Source: Rhodotorula mucilaginosa
Taxonomy: Eukaryota; Basidiomycota; Microbotryomycetes; Sporidiobolales; Sporidiobolaceae
Direction: 5' to 3'
Assembly: GCA_034406715.1 (NCBI GenBank)
Contig: CP137870.1
Location: 806,001-870,000, forward strand
Length of the DNA: 64,000 nucleotides
Shown here: in pieces, positions 22,199 to 31,659 of the stretch
How positions within the stretch are numbered: position 1 is the first letter of the stretch
How the letters are laid out: the number at the start of each line of letters is the position of its first letter
Notes under the pieces: generated by a model
Seen by the model: only the letters and a program-made list of their open reading frames with translations
Told to the model about the DNA's origin: nothing
Databases searched by the model: none
Translations under genes and position numbers: made by a program

Positions 22199-24497
22199 CT
22201 AGTGGCGCGCACGCTTGATCTGAGATCGTTCGTCTCCGGCGGAAGGGAGTCGATCTCGCGTGGACGACTCGGGCCAAGGATGTGACGAGTCGACTGGATT
22301 GAGTAACGACGACAGAGGTGGCAGCGACCGATTGGTGCCCTGACCGTCGACCCTTTCGAGTTCACGCTTGATCGGCGGGAAATTGGAAGCCGGCGCTGGG
22401 AGGCCGCTCGCGTACGGATATGCCGAGACCGAGTGCGATTTGTAGAGAGGCACGGAATCGACGGCGCCTGGCGAGGCGTCGGCTATTCCGGGTGCCGAAC
22501 GGCGGTCGATGGCGTCGACTTGGGATCCACTCGAAGCTGGTCGGAGGTCGCCGTGCGACACGATTGATGGGCGCGCATCCGGAGGGGCAGCTCGCGTGTA
22601 GGATTCGATAGCGGGGACTCGGTTATAGTAGAACTGGGTGGCCGTCGCTGGCCGCGTCGAGTAGTGACTCGCAGAGTTCGGACCGTGATCGGTCCAGTGG
22701 CTCGGGAAAGTGGCGAGGTGCGAAGCTCCTGGGTACGTAGTCGCCGGCGACGTCGACGTCTCGATGCGGCTTAATGCGCGACGAGCGGATTGCACTGCCG
22801 AAGCACGCCGAGGTCTGTTAGCTAAAAGATCGCGACCACTGAGCCTGCAAGGGGGCACGCACGTTCATGATGAAACTGCCCCTCTCGGTCTAGTCCTGAC
22901 AGACACTCTACGAGAGTCTGCATGACGGAGTACGATGTCGCCCGCGTCGAAGCGTGTTCGAGCTGTTCCCGATTCAAGGCTTCGCCGAGTACCCGAACTT
23001 GGTTCTCGAGCGTCTCGAGTTGTCGGAGTATGGGTTCATCGCCGGAAGCGTGACGATGCGAGGTATAAGCGTTTTCTGCAAGGAGTGGGTATAGACGTGT
23101 TGCGGGCGAGTAGCGTGACGGTCCCGCAAGCGGGTACAAGGGAGGCGGGCCGGCTTGCGAGGGAGGACGATCTTGTCTCGAGGGAATCTCAGGCGGTGAA
23201 GCGGGACCTGGCCGACAAACACACGTCAGCTTGGCACACGCAGCTCGTGCGAAAACTGTAGACTCACCTTCGACACTTTCATTCCGCACCTCCTCCGTCG
23301 CCATCTCGACGGAAGCCTGCGGAACCGGAACCGGAGCGAAATGATGCTCGCTGTGCGCCCCCTTTTCGAAAACGCTGTGGTGCAACTGGTCGCCTCGGGA
23401 CCGCGGGCGACCTGCTTCTGTTTCCGTTGCCGCTTCCGGCCGCACCTCGGCGCCGCTGTCTCCTGACCTGCGATCAACCCTACTATCGATCCGAGCGGCT
23501 TGCGCGGGCGGTAAAGATGTGACGGATTCTTGTCTGCGGGACAACGCTGGACTCGGCGCCGAGTTGGTCTTTGCCGTCTTCCGCTTGATTTTTGCCAGCA
23601 GGTCCGGCCGACCTCGCTGAAAAGAAGGATTCCTGAACTCCCAAGCGTGCCCTTGCGAGCCGTCGGAATACGTGAACGAGTTGGTGTTGCTGAGCGCGTC
23701 GTTGACCCTGCGATATCGCGATTCGTCAGATTCTGCCCGTATACCTTTCGGGCGTCGGTGCCGGCAACGGCGGAAAACTCGACGCACTTGGACCAGTTGT
23801 AAAAGTTGCACTGCCGGTGGAAACGACGCCCGTCAGCTTCATGCGACGCGCCCAGCACTGACACGCCTTGAGACGCACCTGCCGCAGAAAGCTGGAAAAG
23901 TTGCTATGCTTGAAGAAGCGAGGAAGAACATCGCGAGCGAAGTCAGAAGGATTGTAGACGAGGAAGGATTTCCCGTCTTCGCTCCAAGCGATGTAATCTC
24001 GCAGCGTCGGGTCTTCCAACATGCTGTTTGACACGGACGACATAAGCGTTCTATACTCGAAGCAACACAACGGAAGACTTTGTTGGACGACTTACGCCCA
24101 GACTCTGCAGGTCGTCCTCCGTCAGTAACTTTCCTTTCGACGCGCAAACCCGGCCACGAGAAACTCACTTGTGCACGAACGATGCTTGCGACTTGGCCGG
24201 CGGTAGGATCGCCTGAGACGAGGTGACCATCTTCTGACCGACGCTGCCCGGACCGACCGCGGCAGCTTCTGCTTCGACGCTCCGGCTCCCGGCGTCGCTT
24301 GAGACGGCGTCGTCAAGGTCTTCCTCGGCGTCATCACCGCGGTCGCCGGAATCCCGGTCCCTCACTTGACGACCTATCGATCCACTCGGCGAGGGTAGAT
24401 TGGATGGACCCCTGCTCCGGGAGGCTTGAGGCGGAACTTCTGCGTCGGTAGCGGCACAGACCCCGTCCGGTCGGATCTCCAGACCTCGATTCGACAT
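22199..24497 (-). CDS. HSF-type DNA-binding transcription factor with microexons
   Basis: Heat-shock-factor-type regulator with about seven exons. The acidic/Ser-rich N-terminus (exon 24169-24497) ends SQASFVHK. The HSF domain is built from exons 24096-24104 (9 nt), 23879-24023, 23788-23810 (23 nt) and 23268-23707. It reads FVHKVWAMLEDPTLRDYIAW, SEDGKSFLVYNPSDFARDVL and PRFFKHSNFSSFLRQCNFYN. It continues WSKVNDALSNTNSFTYSDG and HAWEFRNPSFQRGRPDLLAK. Every hallmark is kept; a Cys replaces the usual Leu in RQLN. A heptad-rich coiled coil follows (ILRQLETLENQVRVLGEALN), suited to oligomerisation. The C-terminus ends in basic SQIKRARH. No response-regulator domain is seen, so it is not Skn7. It is of Hsf1/Sfl1 kind; which one is unresolved. 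The junction near 22820-22870 is uncertain. Confidence 0.85.
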
Positions 24498-26555
24498 GCT
24501 TCCGGGCTCGGCTACCACGGCGATTGGTTCGCACGAGACTGCCTTCGGCGCGCGCGTCGACTCCACCGAAAGGCGGCCGAGTGAGGAGAGGCGCCGAGGG
24601 GAACCGCTTAGACGCGCGAAACGTCGCAGCGACGTAGAAGGCGACCAACGGGGGAAGCGCGACGCTTTGGGTGCTCCAGCGGGAACGGCTTGCTCGTGTC
24701 GTGGCGGTGCCACGAGGAACAGGAAAAGGCGGCGCCGGCGTTCTTCAGAAGGAGAAGAGAATGCGACCTGGCGGAAGATCAGCCTGCTGCCGTACGAATC
24801 TAGCGCCGGACTCGAGAGGCCGCGTCGCCAGGCGCGTTCGATTGCGTCCGGTCTTCTGGCTCGGCGAACCGGACTTTGAAGTCTGGATCCGAAAGAAGGA
24901 AGCAGGCGTGCAGCGACGGATCTGGACGCCGGCGCTATCGAAGCGGGCGACAGCCGAGCCGATGCGCGACGTCAAAGGTGGTGCCGGTCGAGCGAGCCTG
25001 TTGCGCTACCGAATGCGTCAAGGCCCAGGATCCGGCGTCTCCTGCGTCCGAAAAGCCGCGTGCGCAGCAAGAGAAATGCAGCGAGGTCGGACGGCGGAAG
25101 GCTGGAGCGCGCGGGCGGACTTGCGCTGCTCAGAGGACCACGTGCCCGTGCAAGTGACAAGGGAAGTTGACGCAGCGCGTCTTTGCAGTGCCAGGCACCA
25201 CGAGCACGAAGGAACGAGAGGGTCTCAATTGAATGCGGTCGAACTGTGGAGCCCGGGGACCGAGACGAGAGTCGTGTCGATCCTCGCTTCTCCGCGCTGC
25301 GATCTGCACCAAAAACTGACGAACCTTGTCTTTCTGCTACGAAGCGCTCGAGCTCGAGCTCGAGCTCTTCAGCACTACTGTGTGTTATGTACATGCATAC
25401 CGGCTCTTGTGAGCTCCCGTGTTCTCAACTCTTAAACAGCCTGTCCGTATTTCGCTTCTCCCAGGGAAACTGCCCTTACGCACCCCTCTGATCAAGTGAA
25501 CGCCAGCGCTGCGCTCTAGTTAATTCTTGCCCCGTGTGTGTGCATGCTCGCTTCCTTCCATTCGGTAACTGTCGGAAAGGGAATGCGCGCGGTGCGCACC
25601 AGCTGGAGAACACCTCCTGCAGCTCGGGCCTTCCCTTCGCATTTCACGGTCTTCTGCAAGCTGGTTTCCTCGCAGGCTTACATGACTTGCACATTGTTCT
25701 GTTCGTGATTTTGTCGAGGCCTATGCGGAAAAATGCCTCTGGGCTAGGTATGAGCATGACTTTACTTGCAAGACAGCCGCGCGCACCCTACCGGCCTGAC
25801 CCTTGTTCTGCGAGCCGTCCACATCCGCGCGTACGCAGGATGATTGATCGGTCGTCATACTCTGTCCCAAGCTAATTAGGGACGTCTGGTCGGTACACCG
25901 GCCATCGGACGTTGCAGCTGGTGAGCAGCTGGTGACGGATAATGTCGCAAAAGAGCCAGGTTGACGCCGGAAGGCGAGAGCAATCTGTGCTGCGCGCGAC
26001 TGCTGGGCGGAGAACTGTTTTGAAAGAGTCTGCACATGCACGTGAAAGAACTCTTTGATCACGGGCGCGGAAAGTCCGTGACTCGTTCGCACTTGGCGGA
26101 TTAAGGGGATAGACAGCTTGCCCACTCGACGCTCCTTGGACGCACCGGAAGAACGCGAGAGATCAGAAACTTCTGCCATCTCGGTCTCTAATGAGCATGC
26201 GGTCGACTGCGAGCTTTGCCCGTGTGGTTAAAGGAGATAAGGCGGCGTTGACGCCGCTCGGCGATTTGAGCGCGAGGTCGTCGCGATCGCAGCAGCCGCC
26301 GGCGCCGACGGCCCGTCTCGGCAGACGCTCGCCATGGTATGTATAGCCATCCTGCAGCATATCCATGCCCGGCATGACGGCGAACGCGGCGCAGCTGATC
26401 ACCCACCACGCGTACGGCAAGCGTGAGCCGACAAGCGACTGTTGCCCGGCGCAGCGCCTTGTCTTTGCCACTTTTGATCTTTTTGCGGACTGTCTCCGCT
26501 GATCTCCTCATCCCGCTTTCGAGACGTCGACCAAGGCGACCAGGTCGAGGTGCCG
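24498..26555. other. Large divergent intergenic region (HSF gene to F-box gene)
   Basis: About 2 kb between divergent start codons. Part is the HSF gene's 5' leader and promoter. It holds several unexplained open frames: 25721-26179 minus (ATG at 26179, 152 codons) and 26188-26511 minus (ATG at 26511, starts MRRSAETVRKKIKSGKDK). Neither has a recognisable motif. A short CTCGAG-type tandem repeat lies near 25346-25367. A real unannotated gene here is possible but unproven. Confidence 0.45.
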
Positions 26556-27764
26556 ATGGCTATGCATCTGCCACTCGGCTATCCGTCCCTCCTGCCGGAC
26601 GAGATCCTGTCGATGATCCTGTATCCACTGGTGGGGCGCGTCGACACTCCCTATGCAACGTCCGAGGAGCAGCGCGAGCGCCTACTGCTGGCAGCGAAAG
26701 TCGCGCGACTCTCGCGAGCGTGGCGGGCTCTAGCTCGCTCGTGGTGGTCACGTCTAGAGTTCGAGATCGGTCACCCTCTCGACCCCCTCCTCCTTATCCT
26801 TCTCCAAACCGGTGCGCTAGAACGACACGCCCAATACGTCCAGCACCTCACCTTCACGACTCCAGTCCACGCGCGTGCGACCAGCTTCAGGGATAAGGCG
26901 CAGGCGGACGCGGAGGACGCAGCCGAGATGGTCCCCCTCACTTTTCGAAATTTCTGCACCGAGGTCGAAACGGTCACTCTCGGGTCAGATATCACCACCG
27001 CCAAGTACTGGACCTGGGCGCTCTATGCTCCACCGTTACCGCGACTCGAACGTCTAAGCTGCGTCCTCTCCTTCAGCCAGCGACGATTCCTGCACCGACT
27101 GGAAGACGCACCGTCTCTCCGGCACTTGGACGTGACCGTGCGTCGCTCCGAACGGAACATTCGCAGATGGCTCGAGGAGCCGTATAACGGTGCACTTCCG
27201 ACGCTCGAGCTGAGGGAGCTCCGCCTCGTGTCCGAACTCGACAAGCCGAACACGATCTCGTTTGCACAACTGGTTCACGACCTGTCGTCCATGATCGACC
27301 CGACTTGCCTCGCGAACGTCGACATTGCGTACTATAGCGAGCATGCCGACGTCTCTGCGCTACTCGCTCGGTGCAGAGGTCTCCGGAGCCTTGCGCTCCG
27401 ACCGGCGGTGTCGTCAGAAGGAGCACGCGACCTCAGCAAACTCGTGGCAGCGCAGGCATCCGACTGGCCGGTCCTCGAGCGCCTCGAGCTGGAACTTCAC
27501 CCGTCCGATCTCCTCCGGCATCCGGATCGCCCGGTCTCGATGGTTCCGCTCGACCTCTCCGACTTGATCGCCCATCTACCCGCCACCCTGAACCAACTCA
27601 ATGTCGCCTACGTTCTCGAGTCCTCCGACGAGCTCTTCTTCCGCAGCGTCTTCAGCGACAAAGCACATCCTCACCTCACGAGTATCGGCGCGTATGTTCT
27701 GTCCAAGCCGTCGGACAAAACCGCAGAACCGCTGCCGATTCGGAAACGGTGGCAGCGCTCGTGA
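26556..27764 (+). CDS. F-box/leucine-rich-like protein, single exon
   Basis: 402 residues without introns. The N-terminus LPDEILSMILYPLVGRV is followed by a helical stretch ARLSRAWRALARSWWSRL, the fungal F-box pattern LPxEIL...SxxWR. The rest is irregular leucine-rich repeat material: LPRLERLSCVLSFSQ, SLRHLDVTVRRS, LELRELRLVSEL, LRSLALRPAV, VLERLELELHPSD and TLNQLNVAYVLES. This is typical of SCF substrate adaptors, which bind Skp1 through the F-box and a substrate through the repeats. The start at 26556 is the first ATG; a GTG two codons upstream is in frame. It is separate from, and only loosely similar to, the minus-strand F-box cluster at 40823-47117. Substrate unknown. Confidence 0.72.
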   Translation: MAMHLPLGYPSLLPDEILSMILYPLVGRVDTPYATSEEQRERLLLAAKVARLSRAWRALARSWWSRLEFEIGHPLDPLLLILLQTGALERHAQYVQHLTFTTPVHARATSFRDKAQADAEDAAEMVPLTFRNFCTEVETVTLGSDITTAKYWTWALYAPPLPRLERLSCVLSFSQRRFLHRLEDAPSLRHLDVTVRRSERNIRRWLEEPYNGALPTLELRELRLVSELDKPNTISFAQLVHDLSSMIDPTCLANVDIAYYSEHADVSALLARCRGLRSLALRPAVSSEGARDLSKLVAAQASDWPVLERLELELHPSDLLRHPDRPVSMVPLDLSDLIAHLPATLNQLNVAYVLESSDELFFRSVFSDKAHPHLTSIGAYVLSKPSDKTAEPLPIRKRWQRS

Positions 27765-28158
27765 GGCATCGAGATGTGCGCGTTGCGGCGTCGGCGGAAC
27801 CCGAAAGCGAGGAGCCCTGCGTTTACTTTCTCGCGCACGTCGGGTGCTCACAGACTTTGGCGGCAGCCGGATCTTCAGGAGATGCGCTACGGTGCGGGCA
27901 GTGACGCGGAGATCCTCGCTCGTAGATCACGTCCCGTATGCAAATCAATCACCCCGATCGAAGAAGCACCCAACATAGCTTTTGGGAGGAGTGGAAATCT
28001 CTCCCTCGACGGGGACGAAGGATGACGCAGTGGGTCAACTTCACTCGCTCTGTCCGCTGCCGAGAACGGGGACCAGGGCGTACTCCGACTGGTGCCGAGC
28101 AGACACACTGGCGCGTATACGCCTTGCTCGCTTGCCCGCGCGCCGTACTGCTCCTTGC
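27765..28158. other. Intergenic region between F-box and lipase genes
   Basis: 394 bp between two plus-strand genes. It holds the F-box gene's 3' UTR and the lipase promoter. No coding exon is supported, although the lipase frame stays open upstream of the chosen ATG. Confidence 0.5.
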
Positions 28159-30759
28159 ATGTCGCGTTCGGCCGCCGACTCTGCGAACTCATCTTCAACA
28201 CGCGCATCGCCCGACGCCACGCCCCGATCCATAGAGGCAGATGCCGAAGCAGATGCACAGTCGACCTTTGCGAGCTCTTCCACGCCGATAGCGAAGCCGC
28301 CTCTCGCGAGATTGGCGTCGGTCTCGCCGCATCTCTCGCCGAGTTCGCCTCTGCTCCTCGAGTCGCTCACTCGCTCGACGCTGCCGTCTGCGAGCCTGAC
28401 TGCATCGCACGCGTCATGGGTCGATCTATCGAGACCGGCCGGTCCTCCGGCAACCTCGCCGCCCAAATCCCTCCTCGCATCGACCTCGGCTTCCCCCACC
28501 AGCCCCAACTCGCTCGGCAAGGACGCCAGACAGTCCAGCGAGCGACCGACGTCGCAGTTTCGGAAACGGAGTGCGAGCGTCGGGAGTCTGAAAGCGCTCA
28601 TTGAGCGAGACCGGTCTGGGAGCGCGGGCACGGAGGCGGCAGCAGCAGCACCGCGGCGCAAAAGCAGTCAACTCGAACGACCTTCAGCTCTCGTCGAGGA
28701 GGACTCGGCATCGACTTCGTCCAAGGCAGGTGGACCGGACGTCTCGCAGTTGAGCTGGGGCAGATGGTGGCCTTTTGCGGTGGTGGACCCGGCGGACGCC
28801 GATTCCAAACCTCCCCCTCCGCCGCCGACAAAGGACGGCTCAGCAGATCCGACAGAATCGTTCCTCTCTCTCTTTGCGGGCAAGAAAGCGGTGCAAGAAG
28901 CGCGGAGTCACCACCTCGCACGAGAAGAGCAGGATCGCCTCGAGGCAGAACTCCTCAACGCGAGTCTCGACGAACTCGACATCAGCGCCGGCTCGTTCGC
29001 CCTCGAAGCCGACGAAGTCTCGCGCGAGATCTCTGCGGCCGATGCGCGAGGCAAGCCGCTTCCTCGCACACCAGCGGCGGGCGAGACGGGGAGAGGCTCT
29101 TTCTTGCCGGGGATGCCCTCGCTCCCGAACCTGTTTTCTACCTCCGGAGCCAGAGATACCGCGGCATCGACGTCGTCGCCGGACCGATCACCGCCGACTC
29201 AGTCATCATCCAAGGCTGCAAACGGCGACGGACCCTCCTTGCTCTCCTCATTCGCCGTGCCGAACCCGTTCACCTCCTCTCCGGCTGCCTTCTTCCCTTC
29301 CATCGGCTCTTCGAAACCTTCTCCTCGCAACTCGGCTCGACCTTTTTCGACTAGCCGCACGGCGAGCAAGCAAAAGGATGACGGCCCGGATACCAAGGCG
29401 AGCGAGGCGAAGAAGATGGTCGATCCCGAAGACCGGGAAACGATCAAGGAGGAAGAGCAGGTCGACCTCGACACTTTCACTTTGCTCAAGGACAAGTATC
29501 GCACGCCAAAGCTGCCGATCGTGTTCTGTCACGGCCTCTTCGGTGTGTCTCCTGTCCCCATTCGCACCCACTGACCCGAGAAAGCTGACCTCGCTCGGTC
29601 GCAGGCTTCGACTACATCGGTCCCGCGGCCGTCAAACCTCTCCGCTTCTCGTACTGGATCGGCGTGGAAGAGGCCCTGCAGGCCATGGGCGTCCAGACTT
29701 TGATCGGTCGAGTCCCCGCGAGCGCGTCGATCGAGGAGCGCGCCAAAGTCCTCTGTCAGATGATTGGCGAAAAGTTCCCGGGGCAGGACGTCAACCTGAT
29801 CGGTCATTCGATGGTGCGTGCCGCCTGGCTTCCCCAATCTCGCGAGATGAGAGAATCGTTCAGGAAGCTGATCTTTTCGCTGGATGGCTCGTGGCGGGCA
29901 CGCAGGGAGGTCTCGACGGCCGATTCCTCATCTCGCACCTCAAGCCGACCAACTTCCGCGTCCGGTCTCTCACGACCATCTCGACGCCCCATCGCGGCTC
30001 TTCTTTCGCCGACTACCTCCTCGAGGATATCGTCGGCGTCGAGCGGGTCCCGGCGCTGATGGGGGCTATGAAGGCGCTCGGGGTACCCGGTGGTGGGAAA
30101 GCGTTCGACGATTTGACCACGTATGTTCCCTTGCTCTTCTACCTGGTCGCGTGAGGAGCGCTAGCAGAAAACTGACTTGCGTTGCGTCAACGCGGCAGAA
30201 CCAAGATGGCCCGCTTCAACGAGGAAACGCCGGACGACCCGAACGTGCGCTACTTCTCGTACGGCGCCTACTTTGAACCGAGCTGGTCCAATGCTTTCCG
30301 GATCCCGTGGGGAGTGGTCTACGAGCGCGAAGGTGAGCAGTGCTCCTTGTCTTACGCTTGCGCTTGTGCTCTCCGGCTGTTCGGAACCAGCGCGCTGGAC
30401 GAAAGACACTGACCGTTACCCTCTCACAGGCGCTAACGACGGGCTTGTGAGCGTCGACTCGGCCAAGTGGGGCGAGTACCGCGCCACGCTCGAGAATGTG
30501 AACCATCTCGGTGCGTTCTTTCTCCGTCTCGCGCTCTCTCTCCGTCCTTCTCCGGAGCGCCTACAGACCCGTAACGCGCGGCGCCGTAAGTACACCCGAC
30601 TCTGACCCCGATCTGCTCTCTCTCGCGGCTACAGATTTGGTCGGCTGGATCGGCAAGTTCCGCTACTCGTACGCCGCCTGGTCCGGCAACGACATCAAGT
30701 TCCGCCCCGTCTCGTTCTACTGCGCCGTTGCCGAACAGCTCGCCGACGAAGGGTTCTGA
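28159..30759 (+). CDS. Triacylglycerol-lipase-like alpha/beta hydrolase with long N-terminal region
   Basis: 715 residues from six exons: 28159-29542, 29605-29813, 29906-30120, 30199-30332, 30430-30510 and 30635-30759. The first 430 residues are disordered (Ser/Pro/Ala-rich, charged), with one ordered-looking stretch WGRWWPFAVV. The C-terminal 280 residues are an alpha/beta hydrolase. The oxyanion-side motif LPIVFCHGLFGFDYIG is followed by the nucleophile elbow NLIGHSMGGLDGRF, split by an intron after GHSM. Then come TTISTPHRGSSFADYLL, GANDGLVSVDSAKWGEY (catalytic Asp region) and ENVNHLDLVGW (catalytic His). This is close to fungal Tgl2-like and bacterial-type triacylglycerol lipases. No signal peptide is seen, so it is probably intracellular. 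The long N-terminal extension, if translated from this ATG, is unusual; an internal start is possible. Confidence 0.85.
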
Positions 30760-31659
30760 TACCGAAGATACGTCGCCGATCTGCTCAACTTGGCCATCCC
30801 GACACACGGACGGAGGCTGTCTGTGAATAGATTGCAGATCGTGCGGGCGAGCAAGATGAGACCCCCGCGTTTCATAGGTATTCCGTGCTTGTTTCTTTGT
30901 TGTGTAACATTGTGCACCTCCAAAGTCGCAAGATCTGCGCATATCCGCCCATCTGATGTGCCGAAAGGGTGCCGCCCCTCTTCGGTTGACAGCGAACAAC
31001 TCCCTTCTCTCCCCTGCCAATTGCAGCGGCTCTCTCGCCTTACTTTCGCCTGCTGGGATAATATAGCTCTAAGAGGACCGACGTTCATCGCCGCTGGATA
31101 CGCTCGTCAGACGGCAGACTCGAGGTGCCGCGAAGCAAATCCGCCACCTTCGGCTGCGTCCTTTCTTCTTCCATCCTCCCCGACTGCAGCCGCCCTCTCC
31201 TTTTCCGCTCTCGCCGGCCGGACCTATCTCACCAAGATGCGCGAGCCCATCCAGCGTCTCCTACCAGCGACGCAAGGGCTGCCAGCCCTCCAATGATGTT
31301 GCTCTCGGATGCGGGGGAAACGTCGAGACGTCAGCGCTCCGACCCTCCATCAACCACTCCACCTACGAGCGCGGTTGGAGCCCAGACGGGATTGAACCCT
31401 TGGCTTAGCCGCTCTACATTCCGCCCTGATCTCTTTCCCGGTCTGTGGAGCGCTGGACGGGCTCCTCGCTCAGAGCGGAGGTCGTTCCGCGTGAGTCGCA
31501 CAAATTTTTCTCTCGGCGCGCGCGCAAAGTCGTCCGAGTCCAAGGCGAACGGACGGCGCTGCTGGCCTCTGTCGGTCGACGGACTCGTAGTACAGCTCGC
31601 CCGAGCCAGTCCCAGCTACTCAGCTCCGCCCAGCTTCGTGCTCCCCGCCAAGCCAGACG
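30760..31659. other. Intergenic region and long leader upstream of the CCCH gene
   Basis: About 900 bp between two plus-strand genes. Frames open over 100-200 codons (30790-31296 and 31125-31769 plus) carry no recognisable domain. It probably holds the lipase 3' UTR, the CCCH gene promoter and its 5' UTR. Confidence 0.5.

Noticed and set aside
25721-26511. Possible minus-strand two-part gene (ATG at 26511 and at 26179)
   Set aside because: No recognisable domain, atypical composition and no convincing splice pairing; kept only as a finding to check.
26556-27764. The 26556 F-box gene as part of the 40823-47117 cluster
   Set aside because: It is 13 kb away, on the other strand, has no intron and lacks close similarity to the cluster genes.
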